Notes: generated by a model from the letters alone, not told the origin. Positions 8,910 to 17,672 are shown, numbered from the stretch's first letter. The stretch is DNA of 43,433 nucleotides from Methylobacterium segetis (GCF_004348265.1 NZ_SMNT01000055.1:1-43433); one strand, 5' to 3'. Program-made: numbers and translations.

Positions 8910-9893
8910 TCAGCTGAGCGCGACGTTGACGGCGCTCTCCGGCAGCTCCTTGCCGAAGGCGCGCTGGTAGAACTCGGCGACGAGGGGCCGCTCCAGCTCG
9001 TCGCACTTGTTGAGGAAGGTGACCCGGAAGGCGAAGCCGATGTCGCGGAAGATGTCTGCGTTCTCCGCCCAGGTGATCACCGTGCGCGGGCTCATCACGG
9101 TCGAGAGGTCGCCGTTCATGAAGGCGTTGCGGGTCAGGTCCGCCACGCGCACCATGCGGTTGACCGTGTCCCGGCCCTGCTCGCCCTTGTAGTGGACGGC
9201 CTTGGAGAGGACGATGTCCACCTCGCGGTCGTGGGGCAGGTAGTTCAGGGTCGTGACGATCGACCAGCGGTCCATCTGGCCCTGGTTGATCTGCTGCGTG
9301 CCGTGATAGAGGCCGGACGTGTCGCCGAGGCCGACCGTGTTGGCCGTCGCGAACAGGCGGAAGGCGGGGTGGGGGCGGATCACCCGCTTCTGGTCGAGGA
9401 GCGTCAGGCGTCCCGACAGTTCCAGCACGCGCTGGATCACGAACATCACGTCGGGCCGGCCGGCATCGTACTCGTCGAAGACGAGGGCGACGTTGTTCTG
9501 CAGCGCCCAGGGCAGGATGCCGTCCTGGAAGGCGGTGACCTGCTTGCCGTCCTGCAGGACGATCGCGTCCTTGCCGACGAGGTCGATGCGCGAGACGTGG
9601 CTGTCGAGGTTGATCCGGACGCAGGGCCAGTTCAGCCGGGCCGCGACCTGCTCGATATGGGTCGACTTGCCGGTGCCGTGATAGCCCGTGATCATCACGC
9701 GGCGGTTGCGGGCGAACCCCGCCAGGATCGCCAGCGTCGTCTCCCGGTCGAAGATGTAGTCCGGGTCGAGATCGGGCACGTGCTCGTCGGTCTCGGAGAA
9801 GGCCGGCACCTTGAGGTCGATGTCGATGCCGAAGACCTCGCGCACGGAAACGGTCCGGTCGGGCAGCGAGGCGGGCGTGTCGTCAGAAAGCAT
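8910..9893 (-). CDS. cobS: cobaltochelatase subunit CobS
   Basis: AAA+ ATPase (MoxR-like) subunit of aerobic cobaltochelatase, 327 residues. Walker A is GYHGTGKST at residues 70-78 and Walker B is LVFDEYDAG at about 137-144. The sequence [20 protein letters not shown] near the N-terminus is typical of CobS. The start is placed at the ATG at 9893 ([10 protein letters not shown]); the frame extends 27 codons upstream but that part is Pro/Arg-rich and unlike the family. First gene of cobS-DUF29-cobT, beside a J-domain gene as in related genomes. Confidence 0.96.
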   Translation of the reverse strand: MLSDDTPASLPDRTVSVREVFGIDIDLKVPAFSETDEHVPDLDPDYIFDRETTLAILAGFARNRRVMITGYHGTGKSTHIEQVAARLNWPCVRINLDSHVSRIDLVGKDAIVLQDGKQVTAFQDGILPWALQNNVALVFDEYDAGRPDVMFVIQRVLELSGRLTLLDQKRVIRPHPAFRLFATANTVGLGDTSGLYHGTQQINQGQMDRWSIVTTLNYLPHDREVDIVLSKAVHYKGEQGRDTVNRMVRVADLTRNAFMNGDLSTVMSPRTVITWAENADIFRDIGFAFRVTFLNKCDELERPLVAEFYQRAFGKELPESAVNVALS

Positions 9894-10106
9894 ACGGGAC
9901 CTCGTCGGGGCGGGCGCCGGCGGGGAAGCGCGGAACCTCGCGGATGTCTCACGGCTCGGGCCCGCCGGACTCACTCGCGGCAGACGGGCCTCCGGCCTTC
10001 CTTAATCATCGGCGCCGCGCGGCGCCACTGGGCTTGCGAGCCCCGCATATAGGGTCCCGCGGGCCGTTTGGCGCCTACCCCGCACGCAGGGCAGGGCCGA
10101 GGGCGG

Positions 10107-10135
10107 GTCCGGCGCGTGCATCCTTCGTGCCGGAC
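10107..10135 (-). terminator. hairpin after the J-domain gene
   Basis: GTCCGGC (10107-10113) and GCCGGAC (10129-10135) form a 7-bp stem a few bases beyond the J-domain gene stop on the minus strand. It is a candidate terminator separating that gene from cobS. The rest of the gap 9894-10138 holds no recognisable gene. Confidence 0.4.
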
Positions 10136-10138
10136 GCC

Positions 10139-10756
10139 TCAGCAGAGCCCGGCCGCGCGGAGCGTGTCGTGGGCCCGGATGATGTCGCGCAGGCGCTCCT
10201 CGAAGGAGCGGTCGCCGCCATTGGCGTCCGGGTGGAAGCGCTTCACGAGCACCTTGTACTGGGCCTTGATGGCGGCCGCGTCCGCGGCCTCGTCGAGGCC
10301 CAGCACGTCGAGGGCCTTGCGCACGGCGCCCGAATGGCGCGGGCGCTGCGGCTCCTTCGCGCGCCGCGCGGTCTCGCCGACGCCCTCAGCCCTCAGGATG
10401 CCCAGCGGATCGACATAGGCCCAGTCCCGCGGCGGCTCGCCCTTGCGCTTGGTGCCCTCGGCCGCGCCGTTCGCGCCCATGGCCCAGGTCGGCCGGTGCC
10501 CGATGATCGCGTCCTTCTGGTAGGCCTGGACGGCGGCGTCGTTCATCCCGTCGAAGTAATTGTAGGCGGCGTTGTAGGCGCGCACGTGATCCATGCAGAA
10601 GCGCCAGTACTGTCCCTCGGCCTTGCGGCCCTTGGGCGCCCGGTAGAGGCCCGGATGGGTGCAGCCCGGGGTCTCGCAGGCAGGCTCGGCCGTCTTCGGC
10701 TCGTCGCAGGACGGCTTGATGCGGATGCTGTCGAACAGGCGCGAGTTGAGATCCAT
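10139..10756 (-). CDS. J-domain (DnaJ-like) protein
   Basis: A 205-residue protein whose C-terminal 65 residues form a J domain with the HPD motif in KRFHPDANGGDRSFEERLRD. The N-terminal part has Cys-containing segments (ACETPGCTHPG) and FCMDHVRAYNAAYNYFDGM. It lacks the Gly/Phe and zinc-finger regions of true DnaJ, so it is a specialised DnaK co-chaperone of unknown client. The start at 10756 (MDLNSRLFDSIRIKP) is preferred over an earlier in-frame ATG because the sequence is conserved-looking from there. It is divergent from bolA, a neighbourhood shared with cobS-cobT in related genomes. Confidence 0.85.
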   Translation of the reverse strand: MDLNSRLFDSIRIKPSCDEPKTAEPACETPGCTHPGLYRAPKGRKAEGQYWRFCMDHVRAYNAAYNYFDGMNDAAVQAYQKDAIIGHRPTWAMGANGAAEGTKRKGEPPRDWAYVDPLGILRAEGVGETARRAKEPQRPRHSGAVRKALDVLGLDEAADAAAIKAQYKVLVKRFHPDANGGDRSFEERLRDIIRAHDTLRAAGLC

Positions 10757-10879
10757 GACGGTGCGATTATGAGGGGGCGGACCGGAGACACAAGGGTGGC
10801 GGGCCTGATGACGCATGCGATCATCGGGGGTTGACGCGCCGCCCGGGAAACCGAGTCACCTCCGGAGCGGGAGAGACGG

Positions 10880-11164
10880 ATGGCTGAGGGCGGCACGCTG
10901 AAGGATTGGATCGCGCAGACGCTCGACGCTGCGCTCGCGCCGACGCATCTCGACGTGACCGACGAGTCCCACCTCCATGCCGGCCACGCGGGCTGGCGCG
11001 AATCGGGCGAGACCCATTTCCGCCTCGACGTGGTCTCGGCGGCGTTCGAGGGGAAGAGCCGGGTGGAGCGCCACCGGCTCGTCAACGGATTGCTGGACGG
11101 CGCATTCAAGCGCGGTCTGCACGCGCTCGCGGTGCGGGCGCGCACGCCCGGCGAAGCGGCCTAG
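10880..11164 (+). CDS. BolA family protein
   Basis: A 94-residue BolA-like protein. The core LDVTDESHLHAGHAGW followed by THFRLDVVSAAFEGKSRVER and HRLVNGLLDG matches the BolA fold, including the conserved His in SHLHAGH. BolA proteins pair with monothiol glutaredoxins around an Fe-S cluster and affect iron regulation, morphology and stress response. The start ATG follows a GGAGCGGGAGAG purine run that serves as ribosome-binding site. It lies upstream of arfB on the same strand with a 26 bp gap. Confidence 0.92.
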   Translation: MAEGGTLKDWIAQTLDAALAPTHLDVTDESHLHAGHAGWRESGETHFRLDVVSAAFEGKSRVERHRLVNGLLDGAFKRGLHALAVRARTPGEAA

Positions 11165-11190
11165 CCGGACGCGAATCTCATGATCGAGAG

Positions 11191-11622
11191 ATGGTGATCG
11201 TGGCCCTGCAATGCACCCCCCACATCGCCATCGACGAGGCGGATCTGGAGGAGAGCTTCGTGCGCGCCTCCGGCCCCGGCGGGCAGAACGTCAACAAGCT
11301 CTCGACCGCGGTGCAACTGCGCTTCGACGTGCGCCGCTCGGCCGCGCTGCCCGACGCGGTCGCCGTGCGCCTGATGCGGCTCGCCGGGCGCCGCCTCACG
11401 GCCGAGGGCGTCCTCGTCATCACGGCGCAGCGCTTCCGCACGCAGGAGCGCAACCGGGCCGATGCCCGCGAGCGCCTCGCCGCGATGGTGGCGGAGGCCG
11501 CGGTGCCGCCGACGCCGCGCCGGGCGACGCGGCCGACGCTGGCCTCGAAGAAGCGGCGCCTCGAATCGAAGGCGCGCCGCGGCGCCGTGAAGAGCCTGCG
11601 GCGCAGCGGCCCGGAGGAGTGA
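11191..11622 (+). CDS. arfB: alternative ribosome-rescue factor ArfB (YaeJ/ICT1-type peptidyl-tRNA hydrolase)
   Basis: A 143-residue class-I release-factor homologue lacking codon-recognition domains. The catalytic GGQ lies in ASGPGGQNVNKLSTAV near residue 30, and the C-terminal tail is strongly basic (ASKKRRLESKARRGAVKSLR), the feature that lets ArfB probe the empty mRNA channel of stalled ribosomes and release the nascent chain. The length matches the family. ATG at 11191 gives the usual short N-terminal extension; an in-frame GTG at 11194 is an alternative. Confidence 0.92.
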   Translation: MVIVALQCTPHIAIDEADLEESFVRASGPGGQNVNKLSTAVQLRFDVRRSAALPDAVAVRLMRLAGRRLTAEGVLVITAQRFRTQERNRADARERLAAMVAEAAVPPTPRRATRPTLASKKRRLESKARRGAVKSLRRSGPEE

Positions 11623-11655
11623 TCCCCCCGTCGCCGACCGGTCCGGGGAGGAGCC

Positions 11656-12411
11656 TCAGGCCCGCGTGATCACATGGAGCGGCTCGGCGCTCGGCGCCGC
11701 GTCGGGCGCGGGGGAATTGCCGGCGATGAGGTGGCTGCCGGGCTTGGCCAGCGCCACGACGATCGCGATCACGGCGAGCACGGCGGCGAGCGCGGCCGGG
11801 ACCAGGAAGGCGCTCTCGCCGTAGCGGATCTGCAGGGCGCCCCCGATCACGGCGCCTGTGCTCAGCGCCCCCCAGAGCGGGGCCTGGATCCAGAAGGACG
11901 GGTTCGGCTTGTGCAGGATCAGGTTCGCCAGCCCCGTGCCGAAGCGGACCACGGCGCCCGTGACGTAGGTCAGCGCGATGCTGTTGCCATTGGCGTCCTG
12001 CAGGGTCGCGTTCTGGAGCCCCAGCGCCATCACGATCGGGTAGGCGTGGATCGGGTAGGAGAAGGTGCCCCAGGGGCTCACGAGCCCGATCGCGAGGAGG
12101 GCCGCCTCGATCGTGAGCAGCACCGGCAGGCGCCAGGGCCCGACCCCGGCCGCGATCAGCGTGCCGACGAAGGCGCCGAAGCAGAAGACCAGGATCGTGG
12201 TGCAGACGCGGGCCGTGTTCTCCCAGTCGAAGGTCGAGACCGAGACGCCGAACCGGGTCGTGTTGCCCGACATGAACGACATGAACAGCTGCGAGTATTC
12301 GAGGAAGCCGATCGAGTCCGCGCAGCCCGCGAGGCCGGCCAGCGCGAGGGCCAGGGGAACCCGGGTCTTGGCGCTCGCGGGAAACGACTTGTCCACGGTC
12401 TTCTCTGCCAT
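11656..12411 (-). CDS. DUF1275 (YoaK family) membrane protein
   Basis: A 251-residue integral membrane protein with about six hydrophobic segments and the DUF1275 signature ADSIGFLEYSQLFMSFMSGN followed by TTRFG, plus ALGLQNATLQDANGNSIALT. The family may transport small molecules but no substrate is established. The C-terminus is a short Pro/Ala-rich tail. It stands alone, convergent with arfB and on the same strand as the methyltransferase upstream. Confidence 0.88.
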   Translation of the reverse strand: MAEKTVDKSFPASAKTRVPLALALAGLAGCADSIGFLEYSQLFMSFMSGNTTRFGVSVSTFDWENTARVCTTILVFCFGAFVGTLIAAGVGPWRLPVLLTIEAALLAIGLVSPWGTFSYPIHAYPIVMALGLQNATLQDANGNSIALTYVTGAVVRFGTGLANLILHKPNPSFWIQAPLWGALSTGAVIGGALQIRYGESAFLVPAALAAVLAVIAIVVALAKPGSHLIAGNSPAPDAAPSAEPLHVITRA

Positions 12412-12519
12412 CGAGTCCCTCGCGCTGCCGCCTGCCCGGAGCCTGCGCCCCGGACAGCTAGGCCGCTAAACCGGCGAGGGCGCGCGAGGTTGCGGCAATG
12501 CAGCGAAATCCGGCCGTTC

Positions 12520-13467
12520 TCACGCAACCGTGTCCCCGCACTGCAGCACGACGAGGCGGCCCGGAACATCCCGCCCGTTCTGGCGGCGGATCGCCGCGTC
12601 CTCGACGAGGCGCGTCGTCAGCCCCGCCGCGCTGGCCGCCTCCAGCACCTCGGCATCCGCGTGGGCGTAGCGCCCGTCCGCGCCGATCGCGACGCCCGCG
12701 CCCCCGTGGGACTGCACCGTGAACGCGCAGAGCCCGGACGGGGCGAGGACGCGCGCGATCGCGCCGAGCACCGGCCGGAGGTCGCCCAGGTAGATGAAGA
12801 CGTCGGCGGCGACGACGAGGTCGACGGATCCCGCCTCCGCCTCGGCGAGGCAACCGGTCAGGTCGCCCGCGATCAGGCGGTGGTAGAGGCCGCGCCGCTC
12901 GGCCCGGGCCAGCATCTCCGGCGAGAGGTCGACGCCGACGAGGTGCTCGAAGCGGCCGGCCAGCGCCGCGCCCATCAGCCCCGTCCCGCAGCCGAGGTCG
13001 AGCACGCGCGCGAAACGCCGCTCCGGCCCCGCGATCCGTGCGAGGGCCTCGCGCAGCATCTCGGGCCCGCGATAGCCGAGCTCGCCCACGAGATGGCGCT
13101 CGAAGCGCGCGGCGTAGCCGTCGAACAGCGCCCGCACATAGGCCGGCGAGATCGCGGCGAGCCGGTCGCCGATGCCGAGCTGCGCGAGGCGCAGGCGGCT
13201 GCCGAGCCGGTCCTCCGGATCGAGGTCGAGGGCGGCCGCGTAGGCGCGCAGCGCCCCCTGCAGAGCGGCGTCCCCGCCGCCCTCGCGGTGCAGCGCCTCC
13301 CGCGCCCGGCCGAGCAGCAGCCAGGCCGGCGCGTAGCGCGGCGCGAGGTCGAGGGCCTGCTCGGCCATCTCGGCCGCGCCCGCGGCGTCGCCCTCCGCGA
13401 GGCAGGCCTCGGCATAGGCGTAGCGGCGGTCGGCGAGGAGGTCGCCGGAGGAGGTCTGATGCGTCAT
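12520..13467 (-). CDS. TPR-containing SAM-dependent methyltransferase
   Basis: A 315-residue protein with two domains. Residues about 15-90 form TPR-like helical repeats (YAEACLAEGDAAGAAEMAEQ). Residues about 115-300 form a class I methyltransferase with SAM motif I LDLGCGTG at 157-163, VGVDLSPEMLARAE as motif II and LVVAADVFIYLGDL as the acidic loop. The layout matches the predicted TPR-repeat methyltransferases of COG4976. The substrate is unknown. It is divergent from the exonuclease-ligase operon with only about 45 bp between starts. Confidence 0.85.
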   Translation of the reverse strand: MTHQTSSGDLLADRRYAYAEACLAEGDAAGAAEMAEQALDLAPRYAPAWLLLGRAREALHREGGGDAALQGALRAYAAALDLDPEDRLGSRLRLAQLGIGDRLAAISPAYVRALFDGYAARFERHLVGELGYRGPEMLREALARIAGPERRFARVLDLGCGTGLMGAALAGRFEHLVGVDLSPEMLARAERRGLYHRLIAGDLTGCLAEAEAGSVDLVVAADVFIYLGDLRPVLGAIARVLAPSGLCAFTVQSHGGAGVAIGADGRYAHADAEVLEAASAAGLTTRLVEDAAIRRQNGRDVPGRLVVLQCGDTVA

Positions 13468-13511
13468 GCGTGGTGAGCGTGGCGGGTCCGGCGCCCTATA
13501 TAGCCGGCCCC

Positions 13512-14555
13512 ATGCCGTTACGCGCCAGCGATCTCCTCACCCTCACCCGCGAAGGGCTCTACTGCCCGCTCGGCCGCTTCCACGTCGATCCGACCTGGCC
13601 GGTTCCGCGCGCGCTGATCACCCACGGCCATGCCGACCATGCCCGCTCCGGCCACGGCAGCGTGCTGGCGACGCCGGAGACCCTGCGAATCATGGCCGTG
13701 CGCTACGGCGAGGATTTCTGCACCACGCGGCAGGAGGCGCGCCTCGGCGAGGCGATCCGGGTCGGCGACGTGACCGTGCGCTTCGCCCCGGCCGGCCACG
13801 TCCTCGGCTCCGCGCAGATCGCGATCGAAGCCGAGGGCGTGCGGGTCGTGGTCTCGGGCGATTACAAGCGGGCCCGCGACCCGACCTGCCTGCCCTTCGA
13901 GCCCGTGCCCTGCGACGTCTTCATCACCGAGGCGACCTTCGGTCTCCCCGTCTTCCGGATGCCGGATACGGGCGAGGAGGTCGCCAAGCTCCTCGCATCC
14001 GTGGCCCTGGTCCCGGAGCGCGCCCACATCGTCGGCGCCTACGCGCTGGGCAAGGCGCAGCGCGTCATGGCCCTCCTGCGGGAGGCGGGCTACGACCGGC
14101 CGATCTACCTGCACGGCGCGATGGAGAAGCTGACCGAGCTCTACAAGCGCGAGGGGCTCGCTCTCGGCGAGACGCCGAAGGTGGTGGCGGCCGAGCGGGG
14201 CCAGCTCCACGGCGCCATCGTGCTCTGCCCGCCTTCCGCGATCCAGGATCTCTGGTCGCGCAAGTTCCCTGATCCGGTCACGTCCTTCGCCTCGGGCTGG
14301 ATGCGGGTGCGCGCCCGCGCCCGCCAGAAGGGCGTCGAGCTGCCACTCGTGATCTCGGACCATTCGGACTGGCCGGACCTCTGCCGCACGATCCGCGAGA
14401 CCGGCGCCGAGGAGGTCTGGGTCACGCACGGGCAGGAGGACGCCCTCGTCCACTGGTGCGGGCTGCAGGGAATCCGGGCGAAGCCCCTGCACCTCATCGG
14501 CTACGGCGACGACGACACCGAGGCCCCGCCCGAGCCCGCGGAGACGGCCGCGTGA
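13512..14555 (+). CDS. ligase-associated DNA exonuclease (metallo-beta-lactamase fold)
   Basis: A 347-residue nuclease of the metallo-beta-lactamase/beta-CASP group. The metal motif HGHADH lies at residues 38-43, with later metal ligands in APAGHVLGSAQ, VVSGDYKR and ISDHSD. This family (ligase-associated or Lhr-associated exonuclease) is encoded next to an ATP-dependent DNA ligase in a bacterial repair module. Here it overlaps the ligase start by 4 bases (GTGA), so the two are translationally coupled. ATG at 13512 gives MPLRASDLLTLTREGLYCPL, the usual N-terminus. Confidence 0.93.
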   Translation: MPLRASDLLTLTREGLYCPLGRFHVDPTWPVPRALITHGHADHARSGHGSVLATPETLRIMAVRYGEDFCTTRQEARLGEAIRVGDVTVRFAPAGHVLGSAQIAIEAEGVRVVVSGDYKRARDPTCLPFEPVPCDVFITEATFGLPVFRMPDTGEEVAKLLASVALVPERAHIVGAYALGKAQRVMALLREAGYDRPIYLHGAMEKLTELYKREGLALGETPKVVAAERGQLHGAIVLCPPSAIQDLWSRKFPDPVTSFASGWMRVRARARQKGVELPLVISDHSDWPDLCRTIRETGAEEVWVTHGQEDALVHWCGLQGIRAKPLHLIGYGDDDTEAPPEPAETAA

Positions 14556-16315
14556 ACGACTTCGCCCATCTCCTCGACCGCCTCGCCTACGAGCCGCGCC
14601 GCAACGCGAAGCTGCGCCTCCTGCAGGATTACTTCGCCCGCACGCCGGACCCGGAGCGCGGCTACGCGCTCGCCGCCATGACCGGGGGGCTGACCTTCCG
14701 CGAGGCGAAGCCCGCCCTCATCCGGGGACTCGTGGAGGAGCGGGTCGACCCGACCCTGTTCCGCCTCTCGCATAATTACGTCGGGGATCTCGCCGAGACG
14801 GCCTCGCTGATCTGGCCGGGGCCGGAGGATCCGGCGGGACCGGGCGCGGCTCACCTCTCCCCGACGGGAGAGGGGGGCCCCAGTGAGCCCGGCCCCGGCC
14901 ACAACAACCCGCCGCCGCACGTGCCCACCCTCGCCGAGGTGGTCGAGACCCTGGCCGAGACCCGCAAGGCCGACCTGCCGCGCCACCTCGCCACCTGGCT
15001 CGACGCCCTCGACGAGACGGGGCGCTGGGCGCTCCTGAAGCTCGTCACCGGCAACCTGCGCGTCGGCGTCTCGGCGCGGCTCGCCAAGACGGCGGTCGGG
15101 GCGCTCGGCGGCCACGAGGCCGACGCGGTCGAGGAGGTCTGGCACGGGCTGGAGCCCCCCTACGCCACCCTGTTCGCTTGGGTCGAGGGGCGGGGCGAGC
15201 GGCCCGAGACCCTGAACCCGGCCCCGTTCCGGCCGCCCATGCTCTCGCACCCGATCGAGGAGGAGAGCGATTTCGACAAGCTGGAGCCCGAGGCCTTCTC
15301 GGGCGAGTGGAAGTGGGACGGCATCCGCGTCCAGCTCGTCGGCGGCCGCGACCGGGCGGGAGCCCAGGTCGCCCGCATCTATTCCCGCACCGGCGAGGAC
15401 ATCTCGGGCGCCTTCCCCGATCTCGCCGAGGCGGTCACCTTCACGGGCGCCCTCGACGGCGAGTTGCTGATCCTGCGCGAGGGCCGGGTGCAGAGCTTCA
15501 ACGTCCTGCAGCAGCGCCTCAACCGCAAGGCGGTGACGGGCAAGCTCCTCGACGAGTTCCCGGCCCATGTGCGGGCCTACGACCTCCTCACGGCCGAGGG
15601 CGAGGATCTGCGCCCGCTGCCCTTCGCCGAGCGCCGCGCCCGGCTCGAAGCCTTCGTGGCGCGGCTCGACCACGCCCGCATCGACATCTCGCCCCTCGTC
15701 CCCTTCGCGACCTGGGAGGATCTCGCCGCCGCCCGCGCCGACCCGGCCTCGGTGGGGGCGGGCGAGGATGCCGACGCCATCGAGGGCGTGATGCTGAAGC
15801 GCCTCAACAGCGCCTACCTGCCCGGCCGGCCGAAGGGGCCCTGGTGGAAGTGGAAGCGCGAGCCCCACCTCGTCGACGCGGTGATGATGTACGCCCAGCG
15901 CGGCCACGGGAAGCGCTCGTCCTTCTACTCCGACTACACGTTCGGCGTCTGGCGGGAGGGGCCGGAGGGCGGGCCGGAGCTGGTCCCGGTGGGCAAGGCC
16001 TATCACGGCTTCACCGACGCCGAGCTCGCCAAGCTCGACCGCTACGTCCGCAACCACACGACGAAGCGCTTCGGCCCCGTGCGCGAGGTGGAGTACGGCC
16101 CGGACCGGGGCCTCGTCCTCGAGATCGCCTTCGAGGGGGTGCAGCGCTCGACGCGGCACAAATCCGGGGTCGCCATGCGGTTCCCCCGGGTCAGCCGCAT
16201 CCGCTGGGACAAGCCGGCCGCCGAGGCCGACCGGATCGAGCTTCTGGAGCGCATCCTGGCCCGGGGCGAGCGCGAGATCGCGCCGGGCGCCACGCTCATC
16301 GGGGAGGACACATGA
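14552..16315 (+). CDS. ATP-dependent DNA ligase (cisplatin-damage-response type)
   Basis: A 587-residue ATP-dependent DNA ligase for DNA repair. The N-terminal helical domain is followed by the adenylation motif EWKWDGIRVQ with nucleotidyl-acceptor Lys254, then TGALDGELLI (motif III), EGVMLKRLNS (motif IV) and the OB domain. It starts with GTG overlapping the exonuclease stop and ends in an ATGA overlap with yjbQ. Residues about 90-124 are a Pro/Gly-rich insertion. It is encoded in part by a perfect palindrome related to the intergenic repeats of this genome, apparently tolerated in frame between two helical segments. The usual partners Lhr helicase and PdeM are not adjacent. Confidence 0.94.
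   Translation: MNDFAHLLDRLAYEPRRNAKLRLLQDYFARTPDPERGYALAAMTGGLTFREAKPALIRGLVEERVDPTLFRLSHNYVGDLAETASLIWPGPEDPAGPGAAHLSPTGEGGPSEPGPGHNNPPPHVPTLAEVVETLAETRKADLPRHLATWLDALDETGRWALLKLVTGNLRVGVSARLAKTAVGALGGHEADAVEEVWHGLEPPYATLFAWVEGRGERPETLNPAPFRPPMLSHPIEEESDFDKLEPEAFSGEWKWDGIRVQLVGGRDRAGAQVARIYSRTGEDISGAFPDLAEAVTFTGALDGELLILREGRVQSFNVLQQRLNRKAVTGKLLDEFPAHVRAYDLLTAEGEDLRPLPFAERRARLEAFVARLDHARIDISPLVPFATWEDLAAARADPASVGAGEDADAIEGVMLKRLNSAYLPGRPKGPWWKWKREPHLVDAVMMYAQRGHGKRSSFYSDYTFGVWREGPEGGPELVPVGKAYHGFTDAELAKLDRYVRNHTTKRFGPVREVEYGPDRGLVLEIAFEGVQRSTRHKSGVAMRFPRVSRIRWDKPAAEADRIELLERILARGEREIAPGATLIGEDT
14854..14873. repeat. palindromic repeat inside the DNA ligase gene
   Basis: CCTCTCCC-CGAC-GGGAGAGG is an 8-bp perfect stem with a four-base loop. 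It reads in frame as part of HLSPTGEGGPSEPG (residues 101-114) of the ligase. It matches the CTCCC...GGGAGAGG core of the intergenic repeats at 5177 and 40179, so it looks like a repeat element that has entered a coding region without breaking it. Confidence 0.55.
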
Positions 16316-16827
16316 GGCCGGGCCGGATCGGAGGCATCGCGGATTTTTCCGTCGGCGAGGTCCGGCGGCAGGCGGGCGCCCGGCTCACCATCGCGACGCC
16401 GGGCCAGGGCTTCACGGATGTCACCGGCGCGGTCGCCGAGTTCCTCGCCCGCAGCGGCGTGGCGGAAGGGCTCGTCGCCGTGTTCTGCCGGCATACCTCG
16501 GCCTCCCTGACGATCCAGGAGAACGCCGATCCCGACGTCCAGGCGGACCTGATGACCGCCCTCGACGGTCTCGCCCCGCGCCATTCCGGCTACGTTCACG
16601 GCGCCGAGGGGCGGGACGCATTACAAAGCCGGTCACGCTACATCCACACGGCCGAAGGCCCCGACGATATGCCCGCCCACATCCGCACGATGCTTACGGA
16701 TTCAAGCCTGTCGATTCCGGTGATCGGCGGGCGACTGGCTTTAGGCACGTGGCAGGGAATTTACCTGATCGAGCACCGGGACAGGCCGCATCGACGCGAG
16801 ATCGTGCTGCGCGTGATGGGGACATAA
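16312..16827 (+). CDS. YjbQ/UPF0047 family protein, mosaic gene
   Basis: A 171-residue YjbQ-family protein, related to enzymes with weak thiamine-phosphate synthase activity whose real role is unclear. Conserved blocks are present: CRHTSASLTIQENADPDVQA, RYIHTAEGPDDMPAHIRTML and LALGTWQGIYLIEHRD. The start overlaps the ligase stop (ATGA). The first two thirds have the strongly GC-biased codons of the neighbours. From about 16600 onward codons become relaxed (TTACAAAGC, CTTACGGATTCAAGC) and this continues into the SDR/LysR segment. A second, GC-biased copy of the last 57 codons survives at 18664-18837, so this gene appears to have an imported 3' end. Confidence 0.88.
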   Translation: MRPGRIGGIADFSVGEVRRQAGARLTIATPGQGFTDVTGAVAEFLARSGVAEGLVAVFCRHTSASLTIQENADPDVQADLMTALDGLAPRHSGYVHGAEGRDALQSRSRYIHTAEGPDDMPAHIRTMLTDSSLSIPVIGGRLALGTWQGIYLIEHRDRPHRREIVLRVMGT

Positions 16828-16874
16828 TAGCGGTCCGGCATGGCATCGGTTTGACTGGCTCGAATCTGACGGAG

Positions 16875-16900
16875 AACGGCCCCGTGTCAGCGAGGCCGTT
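16875..16900 (+). terminator. hairpin after yjbQ
   Basis: AACGGCC (16875-16881) and GGCCGTT (16894-16900) form a 7-bp stem between yjbQ and the convergent SDR gene. It could end either transcript, though there is no clear T-tract. It lies inside the lower-GC imported segment. Confidence 0.4.
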
Positions 16901-16950
16901 TGCGTGGCGAGGAGCGATGGGATGCACCTCTGGGGCCGCCTGCGAGCCAG

Positions 16951-17610
16951 TCAGCCCTTGGGAGTATAGACGACCTCGACCTCCCACGAGCCGGCAGGCT
17001 GGCTGTGGAACTGCCAAAACTGCTCGCCAACCGCCTTGGCGTCCTCAGAGCCCGCGTTCACGAAGCCGGCGACCGTCACGGTCGCGACGTGGATCCCCTT
17101 CTCCCTGAAGCTCTCGAACAGGCCCTGGGCCAGGGCGCGAATGCCGGCCTTGCCGATGCTGAGCGAGAGATAGTCGGGATGTGGCTGCACGCCGAAGCCG
17201 CCGCCCGTCAGGAGGATCGAGCCGGAGCGGCGCTCAGCCATCTTCGGCGCGACGGACTGCGCGGCGGCCATCGCGCCCCCGATATTGACGGCGAGGTCGC
17301 TGTTGAATGTGTCGCGCGGTTGATCGGCGAGGCTCGCCTGCCGCATGGTCGCGGCGTTGTAGTGCAGCACGTCGATGCCGCCGAAGTCGCTCTCAACACC
17401 CTGGACCAAGCTGTTCACGCTCGACGCGTCGCCAGCGTCCACGGTGCGTACCTCAACGGTGTGGCTCTTCGCCTTCAGGTGGTCGGCCAGGTCCTGCGTC
17501 TTGGCTGCATTCCGGGCGCTCAGGACCACCCGGAATCCCTCACGGGCGAACCGCTCGGCCGTCTCCAGGCCCATGCCGGGACCAGCGCCGATGCTGAGGA
17601 AGGTCTTCAT
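16951..17610 (-). CDS. atypical SDR family protein
   Basis: A 219-residue Rossmann-fold protein of the short-chain dehydrogenase/reductase superfamily. A cofactor motif GAGPGMG lies at about residues 8-14 and NAA occurs in VLHYNAATM. At the active site the usual YxxxK reads LSIGK (in PDYLSLSIGKAG), so Leu replaces the catalytic Tyr at the expected spacing. It may be a divergent or non-classical SDR. ATG at 17610 follows GAGGAG. It is divergent from the lysR gene 91 bp away, the normal layout for a LysR-controlled target. Codon use is visibly less GC-biased than in flanking housekeeping genes. Confidence 0.85.
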   Translation of the reverse strand: MKTFLSIGAGPGMGLETAERFAREGFRVVLSARNAAKTQDLADHLKAKSHTVEVRTVDAGDASSVNSLVQGVESDFGGIDVLHYNAATMRQASLADQPRDTFNSDLAVNIGGAMAAAQSVAPKMAERRSGSILLTGGGFGVQPHPDYLSLSIGKAGIRALAQGLFESFREKGIHVATVTVAGFVNAGSEDAKAVGEQFWQFHSQPAGSWEVEVVYTPKG

Positions 17611-17662
17611 CGTTCATCTCCTCGACGTTTCGATGGCTCTCATGTACGCCCTGCGAGATGCT

Positions 17663-17672
17663 GGATTAATCC
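17663..17672. promoter_or_regulatory. palindrome in the SDR-lysR intergenic region
   Basis: GGATTAATCC is a perfect 10-bp palindrome midway between the divergent SDR and lysR starts. Its AT-containing centre in the only regulatory gap makes it a candidate LysR-type binding site. The classical T-N11-A form cannot be fixed confidently here. Confidence 0.35.
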
